A stretch of 64,000 bases of DNA from Roseitranquillus sp963776845 (lineage in GTDB: Bacteria > Pseudomonadota > Alphaproteobacteria > Rhodobacterales > Rhodobacteraceae). This document shows positions 8,716 to 17,139 of this stretch, piece by piece. The DNA lies in the NCBI GenBank assembly GCA_963776845.1, contig CAVZOJ010000031.1, positions 141,635 to 205,634 on the forward strand, in the 5' to 3' direction. The translations under genes and the position numbers were made by a program. Under the pieces are notes generated by a model. It was not told where the DNA came from, ran no database searches, and was given only the letters and a program-made list of their open reading frames with translations. The first letter of the stretch is position 1. Each line of letters begins with the position of its first letter.

Positions 8716-9603
8716 GTGACGGAGGAGAGAACCACGCCGCTGCGTGAGCGGATGATCGAGGACATGCGCATCCGTGGCCTCGGCGAGAAGGCCCAGAAGG
8801 CGCACATCCGCGGGGTCAAGGAGTTCGCCAGGTTCCTGAAGCGCTCGCCGGACACCGCCACGCCCGACGACCTGCGCGCCTACCAGCTCTACATGACGAA
8901 CGCCGCGGTCGCGCCGCCGACGTTCAACGCCCGCGTCACCGCGCTCAGGTTCTTCTTCGACACCACCTGCCGGCGCGAGGAGATGAAGCGGTACATGCAG
9001 TTCCGACGGCAGCCGCGGAAGCTGCCCGTGGTGCTGAGCGTGGAGGACGTCGCCGACATCCTGGCCGCGGCTCCGGGACCGGGGCTGAAGTACCGCGCGG
9101 CGCTCGGCATCAGCTACGGAGCGGGATTGCGCGCCTCCGAGGTCTGCACCCTCAAGGTCACCGACATCGACAGCGACCGCATGCTGATCCACGTCGAGCA
9201 GGGCAAGGGGCACAAGGACCGCAAGGTGATGCTGTCGCCCGCCCTGCTGGAGCTCCTGCGCGACTACTGGCGCGAGGCGCGTCCCGGCGGCTGGCTGTTT
9301 CCCGGCAAGCCGAAGATCAACCCGCTGTCGCCGCGCCAGCTCAACCGTGCGTTTCATTCGGCCAAGCACATGGCGGGTGTCACCAAGCCAGCGTCGCTGC
9401 ACACGCTCCGCCACAGCTTCGCGACGCACCTGCTGGAAGCCGGGACGGACGTGCGGGTGATCCAGGTGCTGCTCGGGCACGCCAAGCTCGAGACGACGGC
9501 GCGCTACACCCACGTCGCCACCAGAACGATCCGCGACACCGTGAGCCCGTTCGAGCGGCTGACGCAGTTGCAGGACCGGACGCTGAGGAACGGGCCGGAG
9601 TAG
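8716..9603 (+). CDS. tyrosine recombinase/integrase, copy A (intact)
   Basis: GTG 8716 follows ACAGGAGG; 295 residues. The N-terminal SAM-like core-binding domain (TPLRERMIEDMRIRGLGEKA to about 95) is followed by the catalytic domain with Arg I in YGAGLRASEV, HxxR in HTLRHSFATHL, the LLGHAKLETT box and the nucleophile in RYTHVATRTI. All catalytic residues are present, so it could be active. It catalyses strand exchange, presumably in mobilising the element with its IS91-like partner 14 bp downstream. Sister copies are at 15992-16906 (304 residues, catalytic Arg lost) and 28151-29053 (broken). Confidence 0.9.
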   Translation: MTEERTTPLRERMIEDMRIRGLGEKAQKAHIRGVKEFARFLKRSPDTATPDDLRAYQLYMTNAAVAPPTFNARVTALRFFFDTTCRREEMKRYMQFRRQPRKLPVVLSVEDVADILAAAPGPGLKYRAALGISYGAGLRASEVCTLKVTDIDSDRMLIHVEQGKGHKDRKVMLSPALLELLRDYWREARPGGWLFPGKPKINPLSPRQLNRAFHSAKHMAGVTKPASLHTLRHSFATHLLEAGTDVRVIQVLLGHAKLETTARYTHVATRTIRDTVSPFERLTQLQDRTLRNGPE

Positions 9604-9616
9604 CGTCCAGGCCTCG

Positions 9617-10796
9617 GTGGCTCGGCCAAGGCTGGAGATCGCCGACATCTTCCGCGCCCACGGCCCCGCGTGGCGGCGGGCCCATGCCGGACATGTCGGC
9701 CTGACCCAGCTCAAGGTCATGTCTGCGATCGAGGCCTGCCGGACGGAGGCGCTCGGCGGGCACGTGGCGGCCTGCGCGAAGTGCGGCCGCGTAAGCCCGG
9801 CGAACGCGGCGCGCGACTGGATGGCGGCGCGGGCGGAAGACCTGCTGCCGGTGGAGTACTTCCACGTGGTCTTCACCCTGCCGGCGGAGATCGCGCGCAT
9901 CGCGTACTGGAACAAGCAGGCGGTCTACGGCCTGCTGTTCAAAGCGTCGGCCGAGACCACGACGACCATCGCCGCCGACCCGCGCCACCTCGGCGCCCGG
10001 ATCGGCATGACCAGCGTCCTGCACACCTGGGGATCGGCGTCGTGCCGAAGGCACGCCTTCGGCCCAACCCCACCATCCGCACGTCCACATGATCGTGCCG
10101 GGCGGCGGCCTGTCGCCGGACGGCACCCGGTGGGTGTCCTGCCGCCCGGGCTTCTTCCTACCCGTGCGGGTGCTGTCGCGCCTGTTCCGGCGTCTGTTCC
10201 TGGAGGGGCTCTCAGCACTGCACCGCGCCGGCAAGCTCGCCTTCTTCGGCGACCTCGAAGGCTTGGCCGATCCCTCCGCCTTCGCCGCCTGGCTCGCGCC
10301 GCTGCGCAAGATCGAGCGGGTGGTCTATGCCAAGCCACCCTTCGGCGGCCCGGAGGCCGTGCTAGCCTACCTCAGCCGATACACTCACCGCGTCGCGATC
10401 TCGAACACTCGCCTCGTCAGTGCTGATGCCGAGACCGTCGCGTTCCGCTGGAAGGATTACCGGATCAAGAGCGGCGACCGTCTCAAGGTCATGCGCCTCT
10501 CGACCGACGAGTTCATCCGCCGCTTCCTGGTCCACGTCCTGCCCGACGGCTTCCACCGCATCCGGCACTACGGCCTGCTCGCCGGCGCAGACCGCAAGGA
10601 CACCCTCGCCAGGGCTCGGGACCTCCTCGGTACCCAAGCGCCCACGGAAGCCGACCGACCCGACATCGACGTCGCCCCACCGCTCACCCTGAGGGAGCCC
10701 TGCCCGGACTGCGGCGGGCCGATGCGGATCATCGAGACCTTCCGGCGCGGCGAACGCCCGATGACCCGAGCACCACCGCGGTGGGCAGCCGCATGA
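9617..10796 (+). pseudogene. IS91-type Y1 transposase, copy A, disrupted
   Basis: GTG 9617 starts EIADIFRAHGPAWRRAHAGH. The zinc-binding segment seen in copies B and C (CGHRH...CPKC) is missing because of a deletion at 9781-9808. A 25-bp net palindromic insertion at 10039-10068 then shifts the frame. The rest continues intact from 10089: PGGGLSPDGTRWVSCRPGFF, YLSRYTHRVAISNTRL and the C-terminal PCPDCGGPMRIIE to TGA 10796. IS91-family transposases nick DNA by a HUH/Y1 mechanism for rolling-circle transposition. Both lesions should inactivate this copy. Confidence 0.85.
10039..10068 (+). repeat. type-1 palindromic insertion inside transposase A
   Basis: A ~30-base near-palindrome beginning GTCGTGCCGAAGGC and continuing ACGCCTTCGG sits where copies B and C read the conserved GSA-(L/I)-(T/I)-HHPH coding sequence. 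Compared with copy C it adds 25 bp and so causes the frameshift. It matches the insertions at 15497-15526 and 16427-16453 (24 of 30 positions with the former). Confidence 0.75.
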
Positions 10797-11407
10797 TGAC
10801 ACGGCCATCATTCTCAACGTCCCCGATCCGGTCCAGGCATGCGGTCCGGAACCGCGTCAGGCCGTGCCTCCGTTTCGCCCTGCTGCTCCTCCGCTCCCGA
10901 TGGCGCCGCGCGGAGACGCTCTGTCCATTCGCAAACGATGACGAGAACCGCCGTGCCACCCGCCAGGGCTCACGATTGATCCGGCTTCCGCGCTCACGCG
11001 CCGACGTTGACCGCGCGCTTTCCCCATAGGCCTTGCCCAGACCCCCGCGGCTTCCTCCCTGTCAGAATTTTCAACGCGGGCCGACGCCACCTCGAGCCCC
11101 ACCGTCGCGCAGCGGCCCGCATCGAAAATTCTTAAATTGCCCGACGGTTGGGGGGAAGCAGCCGGCACATCCCAGTAGCGGCAATTCATGCTCCACTTCG
11201 GTTCAGTCTGAAGCGATCGTTGACCGGAAAAGCAGTCCGTTCAGAGCGGCGCGTGGGTGGGCACTGCCGTCTCGCTGTAGGCCGGCGTCGTGTGCGCCAT
11301 TCGACTCCTGCCGACGGCGCCCATTGTGCTGGCGGAACACATCCTTGGACGAATGCGCAGGGACGAGGTTAGACAGAAGAACAGAGGGAGGAGACTTGAT
11401 CCGATCC
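10797..11407. other. right flank of copy A and leader of the next gene
   Basis: 10797-11128 is shared with copy C (30344-30675) and ends in a conserved tract that includes GCGCGCTTTCCCCATAG and CCCCCGCGGCTTCCTCCCTG. It is probably the terminal region (origin or terminus) of the IS91-type element. 11129-11407 is unique and has no supportable gene; it should carry the promoter of the regulator remnant at 11408. Confidence 0.55.
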
Positions 11408-12014
11408 ATGGACAGCGTCCGGTTCGCCGACTTCACACTGCACCCCCGGACAAGACGGGTGACCCGTTCATCGGAAGACGTCCGCATCGGCGCACGTGCC
11501 TTCGACCTTCTGGAACTGCTGGTTGCCTGCCGCGATCGGGTCGTCAGTCGGGACGAGATCATGAAGGCGGTCTGGCCCGACACCGTCGTCGGCGACAACA
11601 ACCTGAACGTCCAGGTTGCCAACCTGCGGCGACATCTGGGGCCCGATGCGATCGTCACCGTGCCAAGCCGCGGGCTGCGTGGGCTCGAGGTGGTGTCGAA
11701 TTGCTCCCCGCCACTGGACCTTCCCGACCGGCCCTCGATCGTGGTGTTGCCGTTCTCGAGCCTGGGGGGAGAGCCGGATCTGGACTGGCACCACGCCCCT
11801 GATCCTGGGCACCATCGCCAACGTCGGAATGGGGCGGACCGGCAAGGCGGCCGAGACGTTCCGCAAGGTCCAGCTGCTCGCGCCGAAACTCGTCGCGGCT
11901 CGGCTGGCGGGCCGATGGCTCAGCTCGAATCCCGACTATCTTTGCCGTGCGCACATGTACTTTCGCATCGCGGCCGGGCAAGCGCCCCCGGAGGCCGCGG
12001 ACAGGATGCGCTGA
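11408..12014 (+). pseudogene. CadC-like winged-helix regulator, internally deleted
   Basis: ATG 11408 begins an OmpR/CadC-type DNA-binding domain: MDSVRFADFTLHPRTRRVTR, ALFDLL-like helix at residues ~30-40, and DEIMKAVWPDTVVGDNNLNV (recognition helix and wing). It is followed by the start of a TolB-like segment PSIVVLPFSSLGGEPDLDW. At about 11790 the frame shifts straight into a C-terminal TPR-like tail (GRTGKAAETFRKVQLLAPKL) ending at 12014. Intact members of this adenylate-cyclase-like/TPR regulator class are about 500-600 residues, so several hundred codons are missing. The DNA-binding domain could still be made. Confidence 0.75.
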
Positions 12015-12077
12015 CCCGCATCGGTCTTTAGATCTTTTTAGCCGATCGTATCGCCAGGCCCGCCCACGACCGGCGAC

Positions 12078-12690
12078 GAAGGTCATGGGCGACCCCGAGC
12101 AGCCGCCGTTCTGGGCGGCACGCGCGGCCGGCGAGCCTGTCGACTGGCACGCCGTCTTCGCCAAGTACAATGCGCAGGTCGACTTTCCCGGTGCCGCCGT
12201 CTGGCCGGAGTTGATCGAGTCCTTCCCAGAGGCGAAGATCATCCATACCGAGCGCCCGGAAGACGAGTGGTGGGCCAGCTACTCGACGACGATCGGCAAG
12301 TTCTGGCTGTATGACCGGACGCTCCCGGTTCCCCCGGAGCTCGTCGATCTGTTTTCGATCATGGACGAGCTGTTGGCAAAGGGCGTGTTCGGCGGCGGCG
12401 ACCGCGAGACCCCCCTCGCAGCCTATCGGCGCAACAATGCGAATGTCCGGGCGACTGTGCCGGCCGACCAGCTGCCGGTCTTCTCGCCCTCGGACGGCTG
12501 GGAGCCGCTGTGCCGGTTTCTGGGCGTGCCCGTCCCGGACGGAGTTTTCCCGCGAAGCAATGCGCACGACGAGTTCTGTGCGCTGTTCGGCGGCGAGCCA
12601 AAGACCGCCTGTGGATCGATAGGCCAGCCCCCCACACACACGCTCCGACCGCGTCGGTCGAGCATCCCGAGAAAGGATCGACCCGGATGA
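12078..12690 (+). pseudogene. sulfotransferase-family protein, N-terminally truncated
   Basis: From VMGDPEQPPFWAARAAGEPV the sequence follows bacterial Sulfotransfer_4-type proteins: VDWHAVFAKYNAQVDFPGAA, then FPEAKIIHTERPEDEWWASY, which carries the conserved Arg/Trp of PAPS-binding relatives, and a C-terminal LCRFLGVPVPDGVFPRSNAH. The N-terminal P-loop that binds the 5'-phosphosulfate of PAPS is gone; upstream is the truncated regulator. The last codon overlaps the methyltransferase start (ATGA at 12687-12690). Enzymatic activity is unlikely without the P-loop. Confidence 0.75.
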
Positions 12691-13487
12691 CAAGGACACT
12701 CGACAGGGGCACCTCTCACGCCAACGGCCGCCTCTGGGGCGCGCGCGCCCGCGACTGGGCGGAGGTGCAGGAGGGTCAGTTCGCCGCCGCCTACCACGCC
12801 GTTCTGGCCCACGCGGAGGTCGCGCCCGGAACGCGCCACCTCGATGCCGGCTGCGGCGCCGGCATGGCGGCTGCGCTCTCAGCCTCGCTCGGCGCATCGG
12901 TTTCCGGGCTGGACGCGTCCGAGGCACTGCTCGAGATCGCCCGCGAGCGCACACCGTCCGGAGATTTTCGCCAAGGCGAGCTCGAGGCCCTTCCGTTCGA
13001 TGACGACAGCTTCGACCTCGTGACCGGCTTCAACTCGTTCCAGTACGCGGGCGACGCGGCGCGGGCGTTGCGCGAGGCCGGACGGGTGACGCGCCCCGGC
13101 GGCATGATCGTGATCATGACCTGGGGCGAGCCTGCGGGCATGGAAGCTGCCGGGCACGTCGCCGCCCTGAAGCCGCTCCTGCCGCCGCCTCCACCCGGTG
13201 TCGGCGGCCCGTTCGCGCTGTCGGAGGAGACCGCCTTGCGCGGCTTTGCCGAAGCGGGCGGGCTGACTCCGGTCGAGGTGGTCGACGTGGACGCCCCGTG
13301 GCACTACCCGGACATGCCGACGGCCCTGCCTGGCATGGCCTCGTCCGGCGTGGCCGTGAAGGCCGCGGAGCATTCCGGCGAAGCGGCGCTCACCTCGGCC
13401 ATGACCGAGTTCCTTGCACTCTTTCAGAAGCCCGATGGCAGCGTCAGCTTCGGCGCACGCGCCCGGTACCTGGTGGCGACCTCGTGA
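12687..13487 (+). CDS. class I SAM-dependent methyltransferase
   Basis: 266 residues, ATG 12687 after GAAAGGA and overlapping the preceding stop. Rossmann-type methyltransferase: SAM-binding motif I HLDAGCGAGMAAALSASLGA (~50-69), acidic loop SGLDASEALLEIA, motif II/III LPFDDDSFDLVTGFNSFQYA and post-motif GGMIVIMTWGEP. It resembles UbiE/Methyltransf_11-type small-molecule methyltransferases. The C-terminal half is rich in Pro/Gly (PPPPPGVGGP) and presumably forms the substrate lid. The substrate is unknown; linkage to a former sulfotransferase hints at a modification pathway, but this is inference only. Confidence 0.85.
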   Translation: MTRTLDRGTSHANGRLWGARARDWAEVQEGQFAAAYHAVLAHAEVAPGTRHLDAGCGAGMAAALSASLGASVSGLDASEALLEIARERTPSGDFRQGELEALPFDDDSFDLVTGFNSFQYAGDAARALREAGRVTRPGGMIVIMTWGEPAGMEAAGHVAALKPLLPPPPPGVGGPFALSEETALRGFAEAGGLTPVEVVDVDAPWHYPDMPTALPGMASSGVAVKAAEHSGEAALTSAMTEFLALFQKPDGSVSFGARARYLVATS

Positions 13488-13565
13488 CCGCGCAGACCGC
13501 CGCGCGATCCGGTTCCTTACAGCGGCAGCGGTGACGGCATGAAGGTTGCCGGAGGTGCATGCACC

Positions 13566-14200
13566 ATGACCGAACCGAGCCCCCAAGAGATCGTTGGGTT
13601 CTGGTTCCCCGACGGGGATGCGCCGGAGGCGGAAGAGCACGTCCGATTGTGGAACTGGCGGATGCGGGGCGGCGCCCATGCGGAGGTGATCGGCCGGTTC
13701 GCCGACCTCACCGAACGGGCGGCCGCCGGCGAGCTGGACGACTGGGCCGCGAAGCCCACGGGGCGGCTGGCGCTGATCCTGATCCTCGACCAGTTCCCAC
13801 GCTCGGTCTGGGCGACGCCCCGCGCGCCTTCTCCTGCGATCCAAAGGCTCTCGAGCTCTGCCTTGATGGCCTGGCGAATGGCCATTTCGACGCCCTCGCC
13901 AACGTCTGGCAGAAGTCCGCCTTCAAGATCCCGCTCGAACACTGCGAATGCCCCGAGCACCTGGCGAACATCGACCGCGCCATCGCCGTCGCCGACCGCC
14001 TCTTGGACGGGGCGCCCGAACGCCTCCGCGCCATCTACGTCTTCGGCGCAGAGCAGCCCCGACGCGCCCGGGCCGTGATCGCCCGGTCCGGCCGCCACCC
14101 GCACCGCAATGCCGTTCTTGGACGCGCCTCTACGCCGGAGGAGCAGGCGTGCATCGATAACGGTGAGTTTCCCCACACGACCAAGATCGGTACGGCGTGA
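13566..14200 (+). pseudogene. DUF924 (TPR-like) protein, frameshifted
   Basis: ATG 13566 after GGAGGT. The first frame reads SPQEIVGFWFPDGDAPEAEE to LALILILDQFPRSVWA, the diagnostic DUF924 opening. Near 13826 one small indel moves the rest to another frame, where RAFSCDPKALELCLDGLANG and CPEHLANIDRAIAVADRLLD continue to TGA 14198-14200. DUF924 proteins are ~180-200-residue all-helical cytosolic proteins of unknown function. The single lesion could be real decay or a base-calling error. Confidence 0.75.
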
Positions 14201-14227
14201 GAGCGGTCGCCGTGAGGTGCTCTCTCA
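14198..14227 (+). terminator. possible hairpin terminator after DUF924 gene
   Basis: TGAGAGC and GCTCTCTCA can pair around a 15-base loop starting on the stop codon. There is no T-run after it, so intrinsic termination is doubtful. Confidence 0.25.
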
Positions 14228-14452
14228 GCCTGACCGTAGACCGGCCTCGCCTTCCGCCGCGTGTCCAGGAAGATGGAGCGGTGCCGAACGCTCGTGTGCG
14301 GGCCACGGCCCCCCTGGTGCCGGACCGGCTCGCCGTGCTGTGATCGAACCTGCGCTTCTGGTACGATCAGATCGCCTGGGGGGATTTCCAAGACGTATTT
14401 CCTGCACGCGTCCGCAATCGGCGTTTTCGCCTTGGGTGCCGGCGCGGCGACG

Positions 14453-14872
14453 ATGAGCGTCATGAAGGGCGACCCACCGGGTCTCGTACTCCTCGAGGGC
14501 GAGTGGGAGCCGGGCGGTCAGCTCGACGGGCGGGTCTTCCACACCGTGGACACGATCCTCGAGACCGGCGAGGTGCTGCGAGATCGGCTCCACTTCGAGG
14601 ACGGCAGGTTCCAGTCCGCAATGTGCCAGAAGTACTGCGACTTCGGCCGGTCCGAGTACATGACCCGGACAGAGGGCGACGTGACCCACTTCACCACGAT
14701 CACCCGCTGCCCCGACGCCCCGCATACGGTGGTCTGGAAAGGCACGGTGACCGGGGACGAGGTGCGCTTCGAGGGCACGTGGACCACGCGGCGCTGGTAC
14801 TGGACACACCATATCAACGTCGTCGGCGAGGGGTCCCTGACACCTCCCGCGCATGAGGACCTCGCCGGGTGA
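14453..14872 (+). CDS. hypothetical protein with hydrophobic N-terminal segment
   Basis: A reading frame ending at TGA 14870-14872. From ATG 14453 it gives ~139 residues: PPGLVLLEGEWEPGGQLDGR, TVDTILETGEVLRDRLHFED, two cysteines in AMCQKYCDFGRSEYM, then TRTEGDVTHFTTITRCPDAP. Just upstream in frame lies a hydrophobic stretch (TYFLHASAIGVFALGAGAAT) typical of an exported protein, but no start precedes it in frame, so the true N-terminus may be broken. The composition fits a small secreted beta-rich protein; I do not recognise a family. Its stop overlaps the GTG of the next gene. Confidence 0.55.
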   Translation: MSVMKGDPPGLVLLEGEWEPGGQLDGRVFHTVDTILETGEVLRDRLHFEDGRFQSAMCQKYCDFGRSEYMTRTEGDVTHFTTITRCPDAPHTVVWKGTVTGDEVRFEGTWTTRRWYWTHHINVVGEGSLTPPAHEDLAG

Positions 14873-15049
14873 GCGAGGCGCCCGGGACAAGCCTCGCGAG
14901 TGTCGTCCTGCGCCTCGTCGTTGTTCTGGCTTTCGTGCTGCTGGCGACATGGGTCTCGCACATGGTGCGCGATGCGCTGAACCTTGAGGTCATGCCCCAG
15001 AACGAACAGCGGGTGCACCGCGCGATCATGCTGAGATCGGTTGTGTATG
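14869..15049 (+). pseudogene. membrane protein N-terminus cut by element copy B
   Basis: GTG 14869 overlaps the preceding stop (GTGA). The product starts with a charged leader and one clear transmembrane helix (SVVLRLVVVLAFVLLATWVS), then NLEVMPQNEQRVHRAIMLRS VVYV in two pieces. At ~15050 the reading frame runs into the truncated end of IS91 copy B, so the rest is lost. The pattern resembles the N-terminus of TVP38/VTT-type membrane proteins, but too little is left for certainty. Confidence 0.45.
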
Positions 15050-15978
15050 TGGCGGGACGCATGACCTTCTGGCGGTCGCGGTTCTTGATCCGGCAGTCCT
15101 TCCAGCGGAACGCGACCGTGTCGGCATCGGCGCTGACGAGGCGGCTGTTCGAGATGGCGACGCGGTGGGTGTAGCGGCTGAGATAGGCCAGCACGGCCTC
15201 CGGTCCGCCGAAGGGGCTTGGCGCAGACCACCCATTCGATCTTGCGCAGCGGCGCGAGCCAGGCGGCGAAGGTGGCGGGGTGCGCCAGCCCCACCAAGTC
15301 GCCGAAGAAGGCAAGGTTGCCGGCGGCGTGCAGCGCCGCCAGTCCTTCCAGGAACAGCCGCCGGAACAGCCGCGACAGCACTCGGACCGGGAGGAAGAAG
15401 CCCGGGCGGCAGGCGATCCACCTCGTGCCGTCGGCCCACAGCCCGCCGCCGCGCACGATCATGTGGACATGCGGATGGTGGATCAGCGCCGAGCCCGTCG
15501 TGTCGAAGGCGCGCCTCCGGCACGATGTGTGCAGCACGCTGGTCATGCCGATCCGGGCGCCGAGGTGCCGCGGATCGGCAGCGATCGTGGTCAGCGTCTC
15601 GGCGGAGGCGCGGAACAGCAGGTCGTAGACCGCCTTCTTGTTCCAGAAGGCGATGCGGGCGATCTCCGCCGGCAGGGTGAAGACGACGTGGAAGTACTCG
15701 ACCGGCAGCAGATCCTCGGCTCGTGCAGCCATCCGGTCCCGCGCGGCCGGTCCCTGGCACTTCGGGCAGTGCCGGTTCTTGCACGAGTTGTATGCGACGT
15801 GCCGGTGGCCGCACTTCGTGCACGCCGCCACGTGACCGCCGAGCGCCTCCGTCCGGCAGGCTTCGATCGCCGCCATGACCTTGAGCTGGGTCAGGCCGAC
15901 ATGACCGGCATGGGCCCGCCGCCACGCGGGGCCATGGGCGCGGAAGATGTCGGCGATCTCCAGCTTCGCCCGGACCAC
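15050..15978 (-). pseudogene. IS91-type Y1 transposase, copy B, truncated
   Basis: Start GTG 15978; LEIADIFRAHGPAWRRAHAG and the full zinc segment CTKCGHRHVAYNSCKNRHCP-KC are kept here, unlike in copies A and C. At 15497-15526 a palindromic insert replaces one Trp with ten residues (SCRRRAFDTT) without breaking the frame. The frame is lost by a 2-bp deletion near 15215 (AKP-PFGGPEAVL region). The sequence ends at ~15050, missing the C-terminal ~100 residues. Inactive, but the best record of the ancestral N-terminal half. Confidence 0.85.
15497..15526 (-). repeat. type-1 palindromic insertion inside transposase B (in frame)
   Basis: A 30-base tract, 24 of 30 positions self-complementary, central GGCGCGCC, ends ATCGTG/CACGAC on the minus strand. 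It replaces 3 bases of the expected sequence (net +27). 27 of 30 positions match the insertion at 16427-16456. Confidence 0.8.
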
Positions 15979-15991
15979 CCCGGCCCGGGCG

Positions 15992-16906
15992 CTACTCGAG
16001 GCCGCGCCTGACGGTCTGGTCCTGAAGCTGCTTCAGCCGCTCGAACGGGCTCACGGTGTCGCGGATCGTCTTGGTGGCGACATGGGTGTACCGCGCCGTC
16101 GTGCTCAGCTTCGCGTGCCCCAGCAGGACCTGGATCACCCGCACGTCGGTGTTGGCCTCGAGCAGGTGCGTGGCGAAGCTGTGGCGGAGCGTGTGCAGCG
16201 TCGCCGGCTTGGCGATGCCGGCCATGTGCTTGGCCGAGGTGAACGCTCGATTGAGCTGGCGTGGCGACAGCGGGTTGATCTTCGGCTTGCCCGGAAAGAG
16301 CCAGCCCTCGGGCCGGGACTCGCTCCAGTAATCGCGCAAGAGGTCCAGAAGGCGGGGCGAGAGCATCGCCTTGCGGTCTCTGCCGCCCTTGCCGTTGTCG
16401 ACGTGGATCAGCATGCGGTCGCTGTCGTCGTTTCGAAGACGCGCCTCTGGCACGATGTCCGTGACCTTCAGGTTGCAGACTTCCGAGGCGAGCAGCCCCG
16501 CCCCGTAGCTGATGCCGAGCGCGGCTCGGTACGTCAGGCCCGGGCCGGGAACCGCGGCGAGCAGATCGGCAACCTCCTCGACGCTCAGAACCACCGGCAA
16601 CTTCCGCGGATGCCGGCGGAACTGCATGTACCGCTTCATCTCCTCGCGCCCGCAGGTCACGCCGAAGAAGAACCGCAGCGAGATGATGCGCACGTTGAAC
16701 GTCGGCGCCGACACGCCGGTGTCCGTCATGTGAAGCTGGTAAGCCCGCAGCTCCTCCGGCGTCGCCGTATCCGGCGATCGCTTCAGGAACGTCGCGAAGT
16801 CCTTGACCCCTCGGATGTGTGCCTGCTGCGTCTTCTCGGCCATGCCACGAATGCGCATGTCCTCGATCATCCGCTCGCGCAGCGGCGTGGTCCTCTCCTC
16901 TTTCAC
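15992..16906 (-). CDS. tyrosine recombinase/integrase, copy B (insertion-bearing, catalytic Arg lost)
   Basis: GTG start at 16906 after ACAGGAGG; 304 residues, exactly nine more than copy A. The extra nine (VPEARLRND) come from a 27-bp palindromic insertion at 16427-16453, between VTDI and DSDRML, in the catalytic domain. HTLRHSFATHL, LLGHAKLSTT and RYTHVATKTI are conserved. The first catalytic arginine, present as GLRASEV in copies A and C, is GLLASEV here, so strand cleavage is probably abolished. The open frame is otherwise full length. Confidence 0.85.
   Translation of the reverse strand: MKEERTTPLRERMIEDMRIRGMAEKTQQAHIRGVKDFATFLKRSPDTATPEELRAYQLHMTDTGVSAPTFNVRIISLRFFFGVTCGREEMKRYMQFRRHPRKLPVVLSVEEVADLLAAVPGPGLTYRAALGISYGAGLLASEVCNLKVTDIVPEARLRNDDSDRMLIHVDNGKGGRDRKAMLSPRLLDLLRDYWSESRPEGWLFPGKPKINPLSPRQLNRAFTSAKHMAGIAKPATLHTLRHSFATHLLEANTDVRVIQVLLGHAKLSTTARYTHVATKTIRDTVSPFERLKQLQDQTVRRGLE
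16427..16453 (-). repeat. type-1 palindromic insertion inside integrase B (in frame, 27 bp)
   Basis: The 27 bp GTGCCAGAGGCGCG...CGAAACGAC (minus strand) lie between codons that are adjacent in copy A (GACATC|GACAGC). The reading frame is preserved and nine residues are added. Flanking bases extend the similarity with 15497-15526 to 30 positions. Confidence 0.85.
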
Positions 16907-16919
16907 GGGAACCTCCTGT

Positions 16920-16948
16920 CTGACGATTGAGAAGGTCCCAATCGTCAG
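16920..16948 (-). promoter_or_regulatory. leader hairpin upstream of integrase B
   Basis: Perfect 10-bp arms CTGACGATTG / CAATCGTCAG around a 9-base loop, ending just before the ribosome binding site. Conserved in copies A and C with one arm mismatch each. Confidence 0.5.
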
Positions 16949-17139
16949 TCCGGGAAGGCCGATCAGAGAAGCGCGGAGGTCAGGGCAGCATCAACCGTCC
17001 GCCACAGGCGCCGATGTCGTGAGAGCGGCTCAGTCCCTCCGCACTTCGCAGTGCATGCGCACCCGCAGCATAGGCGCAGCTGCCTTCACAGCGAACGGCT
17101 GGAAAGGCGGCAACGCTTCCTATCCTGTGGAACAGCCTC

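Larger units (their letters stand above)
8586..11128 (+). mobile_element. integrase/IS91-type element, copy A
   Basis: Aligning copies A and C shows shared sequence from about 8586 (from GGACGA and the mini-hairpin GCCGCTTTCGCGGC) to ATCGAAAA at 11121-11128. This covers a leader with a hairpin, a tyrosine recombinase gene, an IS91-type transposase gene and ~330 bp of non-coding right flank. The pairing of a tyrosine recombinase with an IS91 Y1-transposase is a recurrent alphaproteobacterial arrangement. The recombinase of this copy is intact but the transposase is broken. Exact ends are inferred only from where A and C diverge. Confidence 0.65.
15050..16985 (-). mobile_element. integrase/IS91-type element, copy B (truncated)
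   Basis: Same gene pair as copy A in the opposite orientation. The transposase end is cut at ~15050 inside the membrane protein gene, and the non-coding flank is missing. The leader side diverges from copy A at about 16985, next to a serine recombinase remnant. It carries two palindromic insertions of the same type, at 15497-15526 and 16427-16453. Confidence 0.7.

Noticed and set aside
12879..13844. Minus-strand open frame of 321 codons opposite the methyltransferase
   Set aside because: Shadow of the plus-strand methyltransferase and DUF924 genes; no RBS and no recognisable domain.
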